A DNA stretch of 64,000 bases from positions 744,001 to 808,000 of the forward strand of contig JASJOG010000124.1 in the NCBI GenBank assembly GCA_030142905.1. Reading direction: 5' to 3'. This document shows, in pieces, positions 1 to 10,328 of this stretch (its first letter is position 1; the number at the start of each line of letters is the position of its first letter). The DNA is from Heliopora coerulea (lineage: Eukaryota > Cnidaria > Anthozoa > Scleralcyonacea > Helioporidae). Made by a program: the position numbers and the translations under genes. The notes beneath the pieces were generated by a model, which was given only the letters and a program-made list of their open reading frames with translations, ran no database searches and had not been told where the DNA came from.

Positions 1-643
1 CCTGACAGCCAGCTTTGGAAAACCTGCACGATTCAAATAAACCGAGTTGATATCCAGACTGAACCAGATAGTGGATCAGACAGCAACATCATGGACGAAA
101 GCCAGTCCAAGAAGTTACAAAAGCAAGCTCCGGAAAAGAAACTTAGAGATACTAAGATCAAGCTCACAGCACTTAAAGAAGTATTGCCGGTACTTGGAAC
201 AGCGGATGATGAAATGTCAAACGAAACCCGAACTGTTCGTACAACCATAATTGTCATCGAAGGAAAAATCGACTCCCCGCCGCTTATCAGAAGACAAACA
301 CTCGACGTACTTGGAATGTTACTGATCGACGCGACTGACGGTCTTATAAACCTAAATAAGATCAAAACCGTGAAACGGCGGGGGTCTAATAAGCCACACA
401 ACGAAATATAAGCAAAGATTCACGGGCATCGGAGAAGCAATGTGCAACGGGGAAGAAATCCAGATCACGATACCAATTAAACACAAAGTCACTCCCATAG
501 CACAAAAACCACGACGAGCGCCATACCAGTTAACAGAGCCACTAAAGAAGCGCCCAGAGGAATTCAAAGAGAACGACATCATCGAGCCAGTACCAAAGGA
601 CGAAGCTATCACGTGGTGTTCACTGGTAGTGCAACCTAAGCCA
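1..643 (+). pseudogene. pol: gypsy pol: retropepsin and start of reverse transcriptase
   Basis: Reading from base 1 gives a retropepsin-like stretch with the aspartic protease signature DSGSDSN near base 77, followed by the second lobe pattern (IEGKIDSPPLIRRQTLDVLG, about bases 256-315). A frame change near 400 moves the reading to another frame, which continues with FTGIGEA, an IPIK...AQKPRRAPY motif and EAITWCSLVVQPKP, the conserved lead-in to gypsy reverse transcriptase. Reading stops abruptly at base 643 where a LINE has inserted; the same protein resumes at 1720. The frameshift makes this a pseudogene. Confidence 0.85.
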
Positions 644-1719
644 TCAACCTAAATCATCGCTCAATGTTGAAACATTGAACGATGATTTAAATAATGTTGC
701 GAATCGGTTGTCTGCAAACAAATTAACTCTTAACAAAAGGAAAACGGAGTATATGTTCATTGGTTCTAAGAAACGATTGAGCCAATTAACATCTAAACCA
801 ACTATATATGTAGGAAATTTCAATATTAAAAAGGTAGAAAAAACAAAATCTTTGGGTCTGAATATAGATGAGTCTTTGAGCTGGAATGCGCACATTGATT
901 ACATTATAAGTAAAGTCACTTCAGGTCTTGGTATTCTTCGACAGTTACGAGATACGGTTGATTTCTCTACCTTACTAGTCATATACAATTCGTTAATCCA
1001 ACCGTATTTCGATTATTGTGCACAAATATGGGGTTCTCTTGGGAGTACATTATCAAATAAACTACAGAAACTCCAAAATAGAGCAATTCGTATAATTACT
1101 AGAGAGAGTTATTCAACATGATCAACTGACATTCTAAGTAGACTAAATATTCCAAATCTTGAGTAAAGAAGAAATCAGCAACTTTCGATATTTATGTACG
1201 AAATAAATAAGAAATTGGTCCCCGACTACTTGGGAGATCTGTTTACAAATACCTGTGATATACACAATCATAATACTAGGCAGTCAGAGGTCAATTTGGC
1301 TTTGCCAAAGCCAAGAACAAATTATATGAAATGCTCATTTAGCTATAGAGGCGCAGAAAATTGGAATACATTACACAATAGCCTTAAAAAATCAGAAAGC
1401 TTTACCATTTTCAAATCTTTGCTAAGATGTAACATGAGGTAATAAAATATATATGCACACATTTATCTAGATGCACCGATGCACGCGTATATATATAACT
1501 GTATTTCAATATAATTTATATTTGTTTTTATTTTGATTTGTTTATCTATTAATTTTAGTTTTATTATTGCAAATAGTAGTTAAGAATAGTTTGTTAAATC
1601 TTGTAAATAAGCACGGCCAGTTGGAAGATCACTCTTTTCTTTTCTTTTCCCTTTTTATAACAGTGAAATTGTACCGTGTTAAAATGTTGTAAAATAATAA
1701 AATAATAATAATAATAATA
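644..1719 (+). mobile_element. 5'-truncated non-LTR retrotransposon (CR1/L2-like LINE) nested in gypsy pol
   Basis: Only the 3' end of a LINE is present: the last part of the reverse transcriptase domain, its C-terminal tail, a 3' UTR of about 250 bases and a (TAA)n tail at 1695-1720. The left junction falls after the proline codon at 641-643 and the right junction at about 1719, restoring the gypsy pol reading on both sides (QPKP | KNPKDIRA). No clear target-site duplication longer than about 3 bases is visible. The family assignment is by the C-terminal motifs and microsatellite tail and is approximate. Confidence 0.88.
645..1442 (+). pseudogene. LINE ORF2 C-terminal fragment (reverse transcriptase end and tail)
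   Basis: One frame reads LNDDLNNVANRLSANKLTLN, then KTEYMFIGS, the FLG-like SLGLNIDESLSW, YNSLIQPYFDYCAQIWG and KLQKLQNRAIRIIT, all in the order seen in the thumb and C-terminal part of CR1/L2-type reverse transcriptases. After stops at 1119 and about 1164 the same frame continues with MYEINKKLVPDYLGDLF and a typical end (NTRQSEVNLALPKPRTNY). The YxDD catalytic region lies upstream and is absent, so the copy was inactive on arrival by 5' truncation. Confidence 0.87.
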
Positions 1720-1720
1720 A
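1695..1720 (+). repeat. (TAA)n tail of the nested LINE
   Basis: About eight AAT/TAA units end exactly where gypsy pol coding sequence resumes. Microsatellite rather than poly(A) tails are usual for CR1, L2 and I-type LINEs. Confidence 0.85.
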
Positions 1721-4062
1721 AGAACCCGAAAGACATCCGCGCCTGCCTTGACCTGAGGCTGGTCAGCAAATCAACGATGCGCACATTCCAAGTAAAAGCT
1801 CCCATAACCGAAGATTTCATCAGAGAGTTCAAAGGATGGAAGATATTCAGCAAACTCGACCTCAACCATGGTTATTACCAGTTCTCCCTTGACGAGCAAT
1901 CCAGAAAGATCATGACGTTCTCTACACCATGGGGTAACTACCGCTACAAGAGACTCGCATTTGGTGGACTAAACAGCAAAGACCTCTTCGACACAGAGAT
2001 GGCAAAGATTACATCCGGCATCCCTCGGGTGTTGAACAACCGTGACGGTATCATGATCAGAGATCTTGACTGGCAAGAACACCACAACGCCAACCTGCAA
2101 GAAATCCTCCAACGGATCGAAGATCACTACCTCACATTGCGCAAGGAGAAGTGCGAGTTCGGCAAGACAGCCATGAACTTTCACGGGCACATGTTTACCG
2201 CCAAAGGCCTACGACCAAGCCGCGAGAAGATCCGAACCGTGCAAGAACGCACACCACCGAAAATCAAGGAAGAGCTTGTATCATTCCAACAGATGCTAGC
2301 GTACCTATCACGATACATTAGCAACTTTTCAAGCCACTGTGAACCGCGGCGAAGACTAGCCAGAGACAATGCGAAGTTTGCGTGGAAAACCGAACAGCAA
2401 ACCGCATTAGACGACCTAAAGAAGGCAATCACATCAACACCAATCTTAATCCCTTATTATCCACAGCGCGACACCCTTATCATTTGTGACGGCAGTCCAA
2501 CATGACTTGGAGGAGGACTCTTCCAGAAGACCCAGCAGGGTTACCAAACAGTGCACTACGTAAGTCGCACACTTACAGAAACGGAGAGCAGATATTCCCA
2601 AATTGAACGAGAGGCCCTGGCAGTAGAGTTTACAACTTCCCGTCTACAGATGTACCTACTGGGTGGAAAACATTTCAAAATTGCCACCGATCATAAACCC
2701 CTGCTGCCACTGTTTAACAACCCTCGAGCGAAGCTACCATCGAGAATTGAAAAGCTAATCATGAAAATGCAGAACCTAGACTTCACGATGATCCACATCC
2801 CTGGGAAAGAAAATGTCACAGACTACATGTCACGACATGCCTTGCCAGACATAGAGAGGGAGACAACCGACGTCGAGAAACAGGTAAGAGCAATTACCCA
2901 AACAGATCATGCGATTGTGCTGAATAGAATTACGGCAGAAACCGAGAACGACGTAGAGTTGCAGCATCTGAAGCAAGCCATGCTTACGGGCGTTTGGGAC
3001 AAGGCAGACCCCGTTCTAAAGCCGTACATCAACGTACAAGAACAGCTGTATGAATCGGAAAACATCATCCTTCGACAGGACAAGATCATCCCACCTGAGA
3101 GCCTTAAAACCACAATTATACGAATCGCGCACAAGCAAGGGCATCTCGGATTGTCGAAAACCAAATAATTGATTCGACACAAATACTGGTGGCCAGGCAT
3201 GAGCTTACAAATCGAAGAATCAGTTAAGAGATGATTTGAATGCCAAATCTCAACAAACGCAAAGCACACAGAACCTGCAAAGATGACGGAACTACCAGTC
3301 AGACCCTGGTCAGCTGCGGAAATCGACTTCTGTGGAACATTTCCAAACGGAAAATACGCTCTCATGATTACAGACCAGTGCTCCAGGTATCCTAAAGTAC
3401 AATTTACCACCACTACATCCTTCGAAGCCACCAGAAAGAAGGTAAAGAAAATCTTCTCGACTCACGGCATCCCTCAAACACTGCAAACCGACAATGGACC
3501 ACCATTTAACTCGCTAGCCTCTGAGGAATTCGCGAAAAAATCTGGCTTCAAGCACAAACGCATAACACCACGTCATCCGAAAGCACAAGGCCTAGTGGAG
3601 GGATTTAACAAGCTCATAAACAAGATCATGGCCATATCAAAGCGTGACCACATCGATCCTGAAGAAGCTGCCTACGATATGCTACAAGCTTATAGAAGTA
3701 CCCCACACCCAGCAACGAAATTCCCACCGTATCAGCTATTAATGAATCGACAGGTGAAGACGAAGTTGGACCACTTTCCAACAGAAACACAAGAAGACGA
3801 CAAGGAAGTGAGAGAACGCGACTCTCAGTACAAGAGAAAACGCAAAGAATACCATGACAAGCGACACAATACAACGACACATACTATGACGCCAGGCGAT
3901 GCCGTCGTCGTAAAACGTGAGAACAAACGCAAAGAACAAACACTATATGAACCATACATATACGTTGTCACCGAGACGAAAGGCTCGCAGATCACAGCAA
4001 ACAGGACTAAAGACGAACAATTTTGCGGAATGCAACTAAATTCAAACCTCTACGAGCAGTAA
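1720..4062 (+). pseudogene. pol: gypsy pol: reverse transcriptase, RNase H and integrase, three in-frame stops
   Basis: A single frame runs from KNPKDIRA to 4062 with stops only at 2503-2505, 3166-3168 and 3232-3234. Visible in order: reverse transcriptase (FSKLDLNHGYYQF, then a degraded catalytic YxDD region reading RDGIMIRDL, then FHGHMFTAKGL); RNase H (CDGSPT, ESRYSQIEREALAVEF, IATDHKPLLPLF); integrase zinc-binding region (AHKQGHLG), core (EIDFCGTFP; LQTDNGPPFNS; PKAQGLVEGFNK, where the third acidic residue lies) and C-terminal basic tail. The stops replace residues normally encoded by CGA, CAA or TGG, consistent with C-to-T change on either strand. Confidence 0.92.
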
Positions 4063-4873
4063 CAGATCAGTAAATGGAATCGGAGATAGCACAACATGGT
4101 GAAGACCAATCCACCACCCTACCTGACACCACAACCTTACCAGATACCAACACCAGCTCACCAAGTACAAGTACCTCAGAGCAGACAGAATAGAGCAGAC
4201 AGACCAGCATCGGGGAATAATCCAGAGACGACACGGTGCATCAACAACAAGAAACAAAACCAACTATGCTACAGCCCAGACGATCTGAACGTCTTGAAAA
4301 ACAAACGCACATGAGACCGTTAGACATTGAAAAACGTATCTAGTAATAGAGTAATAGACATTATAGAACAATAAACTCGAAAGAGCGAAATATAGACTTA
4401 AATGGTTACTTATTATATAGACTTAAATATAGACTTAAACGGGGAAATTATTGACAGAGGAAATTTAAGAATAAGGAAAACATTGGAATCATGGCACACG
4501 GAAACAACAAAAGACGCTGACAACAATGCAATGCCATTACCTAAACAATACACTCAGCTAACAAAGATAACACTGCCGCCGCTAATTACTATCTAATCTG
4601 TTTCATGTCAATAACTTAAGTTCTTTATCGGTGATGTCATCCCATTAGAGTAGTATATAAGCTTGCAATTTTCTATAGTCATGTACCTGTCGAAGACCAC
4701 AGTCTAGTGACCGAAAGCTCGTCGAAATAAATTATAATTTTGGTCAGAGAACGTCTCCAATCATTATGTTTTGTTAAACTGTTGAAGATTCGAATCAATC
4801 ATGATCAATAATTATAGATTTCTATCTTTGATAATTATTAACTAACCATTAGGAGCAATAGTAGAACTCATCT
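4063..4873 (+). other. gypsy internal 3' region between integrase and polypurine tract
   Basis: About 0.8 kb follows the integrase stop. It has a proline/glutamine-rich reading (4096-4314) of the kind often found as a degenerate tail in these elements, and otherwise only AT-rich non-coding DNA. I see no envelope-like gene. Confidence 0.6.
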
Positions 4874-4886
4874 AAAAGGGGAGGGA
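4874..4886 (+). promoter_or_regulatory. polypurine tract (plus-strand primer)
   Basis: The purine run AAAAGGGGAGGGA directly precedes the TG that opens the 3' LTR, which is the expected position for the plus-strand primer of an LTR retrotransposon. Confidence 0.8.
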
Positions 4887-5036
4887 TGTAGTAATCTGAT
4901 CTTAATCATGTGACAATCACGTGTAAATCCTCATATAATTACCACCCCATAAATAATTTTATTTAGTTGTGATTGACCACCGAATAATAAAGGATGGCTC
5001 AACTCAAAGTCATAACGCGCGCCTCATAACACTACA
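4887..5036 (+). repeat. 3' LTR of the first gypsy element (150 bp)
   Basis: The LTR starts TGTAGT and ends ACTACA, a perfect 6-bp inverted terminal pair, with the polypurine tract immediately upstream. An AATAAA-like signal (AATAATAAA) lies near 4984-4991. The partner 5' LTR is outside the window, so the boundaries rest on the termini and polypurine tract rather than on a pairwise match. Confidence 0.72.
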
Positions 5037-5059
5037 CCGACAACTATACAAAGGCAAAA

Positions 5060-5215
5060 CAAAATAGATTCCGAAAAGAAGAGTCATCTTTAAAACTCAA
5101 TATTCGAGTTATAAATCAAGAGCCACGAAATAAACAGTGATATTTTGACTTTATTTCAATCGGTCACTGGTACACTTCCATAACTACATATTTTTTTTTC
5201 CCTGTTGCTCAGTAT
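5060..5215 (-). repeat. Penelope-like element pseudo-LTR fragment, decayed
   Basis: This stretch shares a series of words with 25930-26095, the upstream flank of a Penelope-like ORF: ATTCCGAA, GTCATCTT, AAAACTCAA, GTGATATTT and TTATTTCAA occur in the same order and spacing. It lies just beyond the gypsy LTR. No coding sequence accompanies it. Confidence 0.5.
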
Positions 5216-7080
5216 ACTTACGTTATAATTTTGTTTTTCTTAAATCCCATTCGTTAAACGAAAACTTTCATCAATAATACTGCTTAAAGACTGGAGAAAT
5301 ATGAACAAATCTATTCTTATAATTAAAACAATGAGTGCCGTAATCAAACCTTAACATGTACTTGATGTCTTGTTTCGGATGAGTTGTTGTTTCACAATAA
5401 CGTTACTCGCTCGTGGTCTTTATGCAAGATTTCGTTCAAACATATCGTTAGCGAAACTAAACCAAATACTATTTTAGTATTTTATAACATATACTAAAAA
5501 ATGTATTTTATTGGAGGATTTCCCCTTGCTTATCTGTGTTTTATACAGCTTTTTCAAGTCTTTTCGGAAGATAGCTTTGCGAGAAATGTTAAGGGTTCAA
5601 TCAAGACAGTTTATCCCGTTGTTTCTTCAAAAACCAACAAATTTGAAATCTTTACGTGAAACATTAGTTTATAGTAGCCATAATAAAAGTTCACTATTGT
5701 ATTGTGCCACAGTTTTTATACGAGTTTTGTCAAGCGGTGTTTCAGAATCTGATACTTTTTGGCCTACGTCTCATGTTGAGAAATCTAGCTTGTTTTTCCT
5801 GTTAACTTTCGTGAATATTTTAACCCTGTTATGCTATTTCAGATAGTGGGCTTTTCACCTTTAATTTCTTCCGAATGTATCTTGTAAGTCTCCCTTCGCA
5901 TTGCCAACCTTACGTCTCGTTCTCCTACGGTCTGGCTTACACTCTTTTGTCGCCATCGTTTATTTCCATCTGGGAATTCTTCAGCCCTTTCTAAATCAGA
6001 TTCACCCAGCCTTTCTTTTTTAATTTTGTTTTCCTTAAAATGACTTCTTCAAAACGGTTGACTTTAGAAAAGTTTTCAAATAAAACATCAACCAGCGACT
6101 TTCTGATTTCGAGTCTTGTGTCCAGGATTATGAGTTCCGACGCGGTTGACTTGGTCCTCCGACGATGAATACAAACATAAAAACGTTTAGCGAGATTTTT
6201 TCCCGTATTCTTCACCCAGGAATTAAGGACTTTAAAGTTGCACGACAACGGCAACGCTAGCCGGAAGAGATATGCTAAGAGCTGAATTTCCACATTTCTG
6301 ACGTCGCAACGTGGCGTCGAGAGCGCAAGAACTCGTGATTTGGCTTTGTGGCTGTGACGTGAGAGTGTGGTAGAGATTTCTGCTATATTTTGACTTTTTT
6401 CTGCTTTCACGGTACTTGGAAGGAGCGAATAATCATTACTGAATGTATTTATCAACAAGTCACGACATTTTATTTCCTAATTTACGAGTATGTGCCCCTA
6501 CACACAGTTTCATTCTTCGATTGCGGGTGAAACCTTTCGTAGTCTTTGTAAAGGTATTCAGCATTTGAAGATCTATAGCAGTCACTGAAAAGCAAAATCT
6601 CCACGTCGTCTTGAAAGCCAGAAGCCTTCCTGTACACCATGCGGTAATAAATCGGGGGTGAATTTAAGAGTTCTCATTTTAACAGTATCGCAGTTATCTA
6701 CCTTACGTCGCCGTGGCAGTCATCCCTTTCATAAACGGTCTAAGCGATCCTAATGTTCCTGCCTTTCCCAAGTTTACCCTTCGCACCCTGACTCCATTAG
6801 GTGACATCGACTACAAACAACTCAACATCTTTCACCTGTTTTCTTTCCTTGACTTTAAATTCAACAACTGATTATGTGGGTTACATAACCCAAACCGAAA
6901 ACCAAACCTAACCATCCCAGTAGCTGGTTTCCCGCCTCACTTATACCCTAACTTGACCCACTTGTCGCTTGATAACTCTAATTTTATCATTTTGACAATA
7001 CGAAAGTTCGAAGAAAATCAAACAATGCCAAGTAGAATAACATTTTGAGTGCAAAGAAAATAAAATAGATTAATTGACAA
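5216..7080. other. non-coding interval, nothing recognised
   Basis: AT-rich DNA with only short chance reading frames (for example 5511-5846 plus and 5991-6458 minus) that show no family motif, biased composition or splice-site support. I see no gene or clear repeat. Confidence 0.5.
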
Positions 7081-7084
7081 ACTG

Positions 7085-7162
7085 AATTTCACTACGGATT
7101 CGAACCCTCTCGGTACCGATCGCTATTGGCCACATTAACCACTACACTAGGCTGTTAACTCA
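7085..7162 (-). repeat. tRNA-derived sequence (SINE head or tRNA pseudogene)
   Basis: On the minus strand an A-box-like TAGTGTAGTGG (plus 7139-7149) is followed about 32 bases later by a perfect B-box-like GGTTCGAATCC (plus 7097-7107). This is the internal RNA polymerase III promoter layout of a tRNA. The flanks do not form a convincing acceptor stem, so a tRNA-derived SINE head or pseudogene is more likely than a working tRNA gene. Confidence 0.6.
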
Positions 7163-8984
7163 GGTGACGCTCGTCAAAATTGGGAATTTACAAAACATCT
7201 CGTCATTCCGTGACGGTTCTAGGGGGAACACTGGGTTGACAAAAACCGTTTACGAAAGGGAAAATCGCGTCGCCGCGATAGCGTTGTAAGGAATCTTAAC
7301 GACTGAAGTGCCGCGTCCTCGACGGCTTTCGTTCCCCAGCCCCTTCCCGGTTTTGATGTTAACGTTGGTCTCGCCGTCGCGCGATCTCAAAGCCCCTTTT
7401 AGCGAAACTCGACACGAATCTTCATACAATAGAATTATTGCAATTCTTATTTATCTACCTGGCCTTGACATATCCTATACAATAGGAGAAAACAATTATC
7501 ATTCAAGGATACCACCTTACTCACTAAAACAGTTGAGTGCACGGATATTCCGAGTTTGAATGTTTAGTATTCTTAATCAAAATATTCAAATATTCGACCG
7601 TGCTCTGCGGCCAAGTAGGTCTCTAGTTTCTTGTGAGGGCTGAAACCCCTCGCGTTTGCGTTCCTGAACACGTTACAGAGCCAATTTAAGCATGCGCTAA
7701 AGACAGGAAGATTTTTAAACATCTATGTGTTAACAATGTCAACATTAATTTTAAGTCGGTATACCTGCTTTTTAATTTTTTTCCAAATAAGCATTTTCAA
7801 ATAATAGCAGAGGATATAGGAAGATATTGGACATTTTGTTAACTGACATCAAAGTGACCGCGTAGGGGATTGAAACTGTCATTGTTGATATTACGTTTCG
7901 ATTGGGTTTAAGTCTTCCGGTTATACAACAGAATATAAATGGCCAAATCAAGAACAATTAAATAATTCAATCTAAATTCACAACAATCTGACCAGTTTTA
8001 AGATTCAATATGGTGCTTCTAACCGTCAGTAAACTGAAATGTTTGATGCTGGTCGGTATCACGTTGTCATATTTATAATGTGAGGAGACCCTTAAATGCA
8101 TCATTTACCAGGCAATCGCACCTGACATGTTTCTCAAGTTTCTAACGTTCGTCACGAATACAGGTCTAAATTTATCATGTCGTATCTTATGCAAATACTT
8201 CCAGAGTGAAGTCGACTTATACCAATTACTTTCGAAATTTTTGGCTTCAAACATTCAAGTTTTCTTGGAAAGCAGTAAGGAAGCCTTTGTGTTCTTATTT
8301 CCAAGGCACAAGATCCCTCTGGCGAACGAACAGACATGGTACCATGAAGAATGATGGAGACCAAGGAGTGTGAAGTATACAATATACATTCGACTATTAA
8401 GTCCGAATCAAAAGGGGTGACATTTCTAAAAATTTCCAATGTATGGGTTAGAGTTCAAAAGTCACGTGATGGGTCTACTAGGCTCATGCAGTCCCATTTC
8501 AAGACGGAAATTTTGTTACTAGCTTCCAAGAAATTTTTGAGGATATAAAAAAGTTCAAAAGGTTACCAGTTTAATCAAATCGACCGCACAGACGAATTTA
8601 CACCAGGTTTTTCTAGATGCATAATAGTCGGGATTTGGGCCACCTATTCAAGAGAAAATAAGCCGTAACTAATATAAACGGGTCGCTAACTTGTCGCACG
8701 GGCGTACTTTCCGTGAATTTAGTGGGACATTGACAAAGCGCCCAATAGGCTGGGACTTACTGTATATCTTGAAAAGATATTCAATTTAAAGTTGAATGAA
8801 ATCTTATAATTAAATATAATTCAAATATAGTCATATTTGGCTGTGTTTTAGGCTAGAATGATTTATCGTTGGAAAAACTCACTAATCATTCGTCATCAAA
8901 ATATTGCGGCTTAGAAACCTTAATTTTAAAACTTTCTTCGTAATAAATGTATGAGAGGTTCGTTTATAAATAAATAAGATATCA
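7163..8984. other. non-coding interval, nothing recognised
   Basis: No coding motif, RNA gene or convincing inverted repeat was seen. Short open frames at 8127-8354 and 8152-8439 overlap on opposite strands and look like chance. Confidence 0.45.
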
Positions 8985-9062
8985 AGGCGATAGCCTCGTG
9001 TTCTAAATCCGATAAAGCCCTCTGACTCTTTATTCACTCATGTCAATAAATTAAGAGAGTCA
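8985..9062 (+). repeat. dispersed repeat copy 1 (GATAGCCTCGTGTT family)
   Basis: The text GGCGATAGCCTCGTGTT, followed by a CTCTGACTC/TTTATT block, reappears in diverged form at 48250-48305 (GGCTATAGCCTCGTGTT, then CTCTTACTCGTTTATT). This marks an interspersed repeat family of unknown class. Confidence 0.5.
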
Positions 9063-9133
9063 AGTCACTTCTATGCATACGAAGAAAAAATCATGTATCG
9101 TATATAAATGCCTCAAAAGCCCTCAAAGAAGCG

Positions 9134-9780
9134 ATGTGCCTGCAAGCAATTCGCGAAAACTGCTCTGCCGAATTTGAAGCGAAAACTTTAAAACAAGGAC
9201 AGGATCCACCGGTTTACAAATGGGAACTTGCACAGATCCTCTTGAAAGCACACCCGATGACAGAAGAAGGTGCAAAAACAGCACTGCTTACCAGACAATT
9301 CATGAAAGGCCTACCGAAAAACATAAAAATCAAGCTGTTCAAGAGCAAGCCGGTGCCCGATATTCAAAAGAAGCTTTCATTTCTGCAACGTTATTGAGGC
9401 ATTCAAAACTACACCGACCAAACCACCACAGTGACTACGCCAGGAGTATCAAAATGGCATCCCGAAGACTGTGGGTGGAAAAATGGAATGAACAACCTGA
9501 TAGCAATGGTGTCGGTCCTGGCAGCGAGACAAACATGCTTCAAGGAAAAGCTGACTGCGGGGAAGGGTGAAAACCCCTCTGATAGAACCAATCAAGGTTT
9601 GAGATGAGATGGCCACCCACCCCTGTTTTGTTTGTGGGAAGAAAAGACACGCAGCCAAAGACTTATAGTCTAACAACCAAGCCCAACGTCTCGAATCACG
9701 ATGCCATGAATTCCTAGGGTATGGAAACGTTGCAAAACACTGCGCAAATCCTTTAAACTCCAGTCGGGCGACTCGATAGC
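9134..9780 (+). pseudogene. gag: LTR retrotransposon gag relic with two broken zinc knuckles
   Basis: The frame at 9134-9397 reads as a gag capsid end (SAEFEAKTLKQGQDPPVYKW, TRQFMKGLPKNIKIKLFKSK). After frame changes the region at 9625-9760 reads two CCHC-type zinc knuckles, CFVCGKKRHAAKDL and CHEFLGYGNVAKHC, in each of which one cysteine has been lost. Neither LTR nor pol is adjacent; the hAT element begins 100 bases downstream. The fragment probably belongs to a gypsy element, but a single gag relic cannot fix the family. Confidence 0.7.
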
Positions 9781-9879
9781 CGGGAACGCACGTCGCCCTT
9801 TTGTAAGTAACAACAGTAGTTATAATAATGATGACAATACTAAACTTACTTCTTGTTTTTCCACCCAACCATTCGTTTG

Positions 9880-9912
9880 CAGGAGTGGATCCAGACTAGT
9901 TTCATGGGTTCC
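9880..9912 (+). repeat. left terminal inverted repeat of the hAT element
   Basis: Pairs with 13021-13055 on the opposite strand: CAGRRGTGGATYCAG, then a TCATG block, then GGTTCC. CAG termini are typical of hAT. Confidence 0.85.
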
Positions 9913-10142
9913 ATTGAACCGGTCAAAATTTGATAAAAATAATGTTAATTAAAAAATTCAAGTAAAGGACATGTAATGCCGTTGCATCATTTGGGTATTT
10001 TTATGCTTGAAGAGCCCAATATTATTAAAACTGGAATTATTTTCCCTTTATTTCTTTGGCAATGTCTTGAACTACGGATTAAATACCGTGCGCAAGAAGC
10101 AAACCGAATGTGAACTGATCGTGATCTGCTTAAAATTCCTCT

Positions 10143-10306
10143 GATTGGTTAGCCAATTAAGTGGAACCTGTCAAACGTCTCTACTATTGGTTAACCAGAA
10201 AGTGAACCGCTCAAACCTCATTATGATTGGTTAGCCAATTAAGTGGAACCTGTCAAGGTTGCCTTTGATTGGCCTCGGAGGTTTTGTGAACCGCTCGTGA
10301 ACCTGT
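10143..10306 (+). repeat. four 41-bp tandem repeats with inverted CCAAT boxes upstream of the hAT transposase
   Basis: Units start near 10143, 10184, 10225 and 10266. The first and third share 32 identical bases (GATTGGTTAGCCAATTAA, then GTGGAACCTGTCAA); the second and fourth are diverged (GTGAACCGCTC). Each has ATTGG, the reverse of a CCAAT box. They sit directly upstream of a TATA box and the transposase, so a promoter role, or binding of the transposase, is likely but inferred. Confidence 0.8.
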
Positions 10307-10313
10307 CAGCCTT

Positions 10314-10321
10314 TATAAATA
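10314..10321 (+). promoter_or_regulatory. TATA box of the hAT transposase gene
   Basis: TATAAATA lies 8 bases after the CCAAT-type tandem repeats and just before the transposase reading frame. A start site about 25-30 bases downstream would give a very short leader. Confidence 0.65.
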
Positions 10322-10328
10322 CTCATGA

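Larger units (their letters stand above)
1..5036 (+). mobile_element. Ty3/gypsy LTR retrotransposon, 5'-truncated by window, decayed
   Basis: The order protease, reverse transcriptase, RNase H, integrase, polypurine tract and 3' LTR is visible on the plus strand. The element enters from outside the window, so gag and the 5' LTR are not seen. It is interrupted by a LINE at 644-1719. The pol reading carries a frameshift near 400 and three in-frame stops at 2503, 3166 and 3232, so it is no longer autonomous. Ty3/gypsy assignment rests on the domain order (integrase after RNase H) and on motifs noted in the component entries. Confidence 0.93.

Noticed and set aside
5991..6458. 155-codon minus-strand open frame
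   Set aside because: No motif, no splice sites, ordinary composition for chance; no family resemblance.
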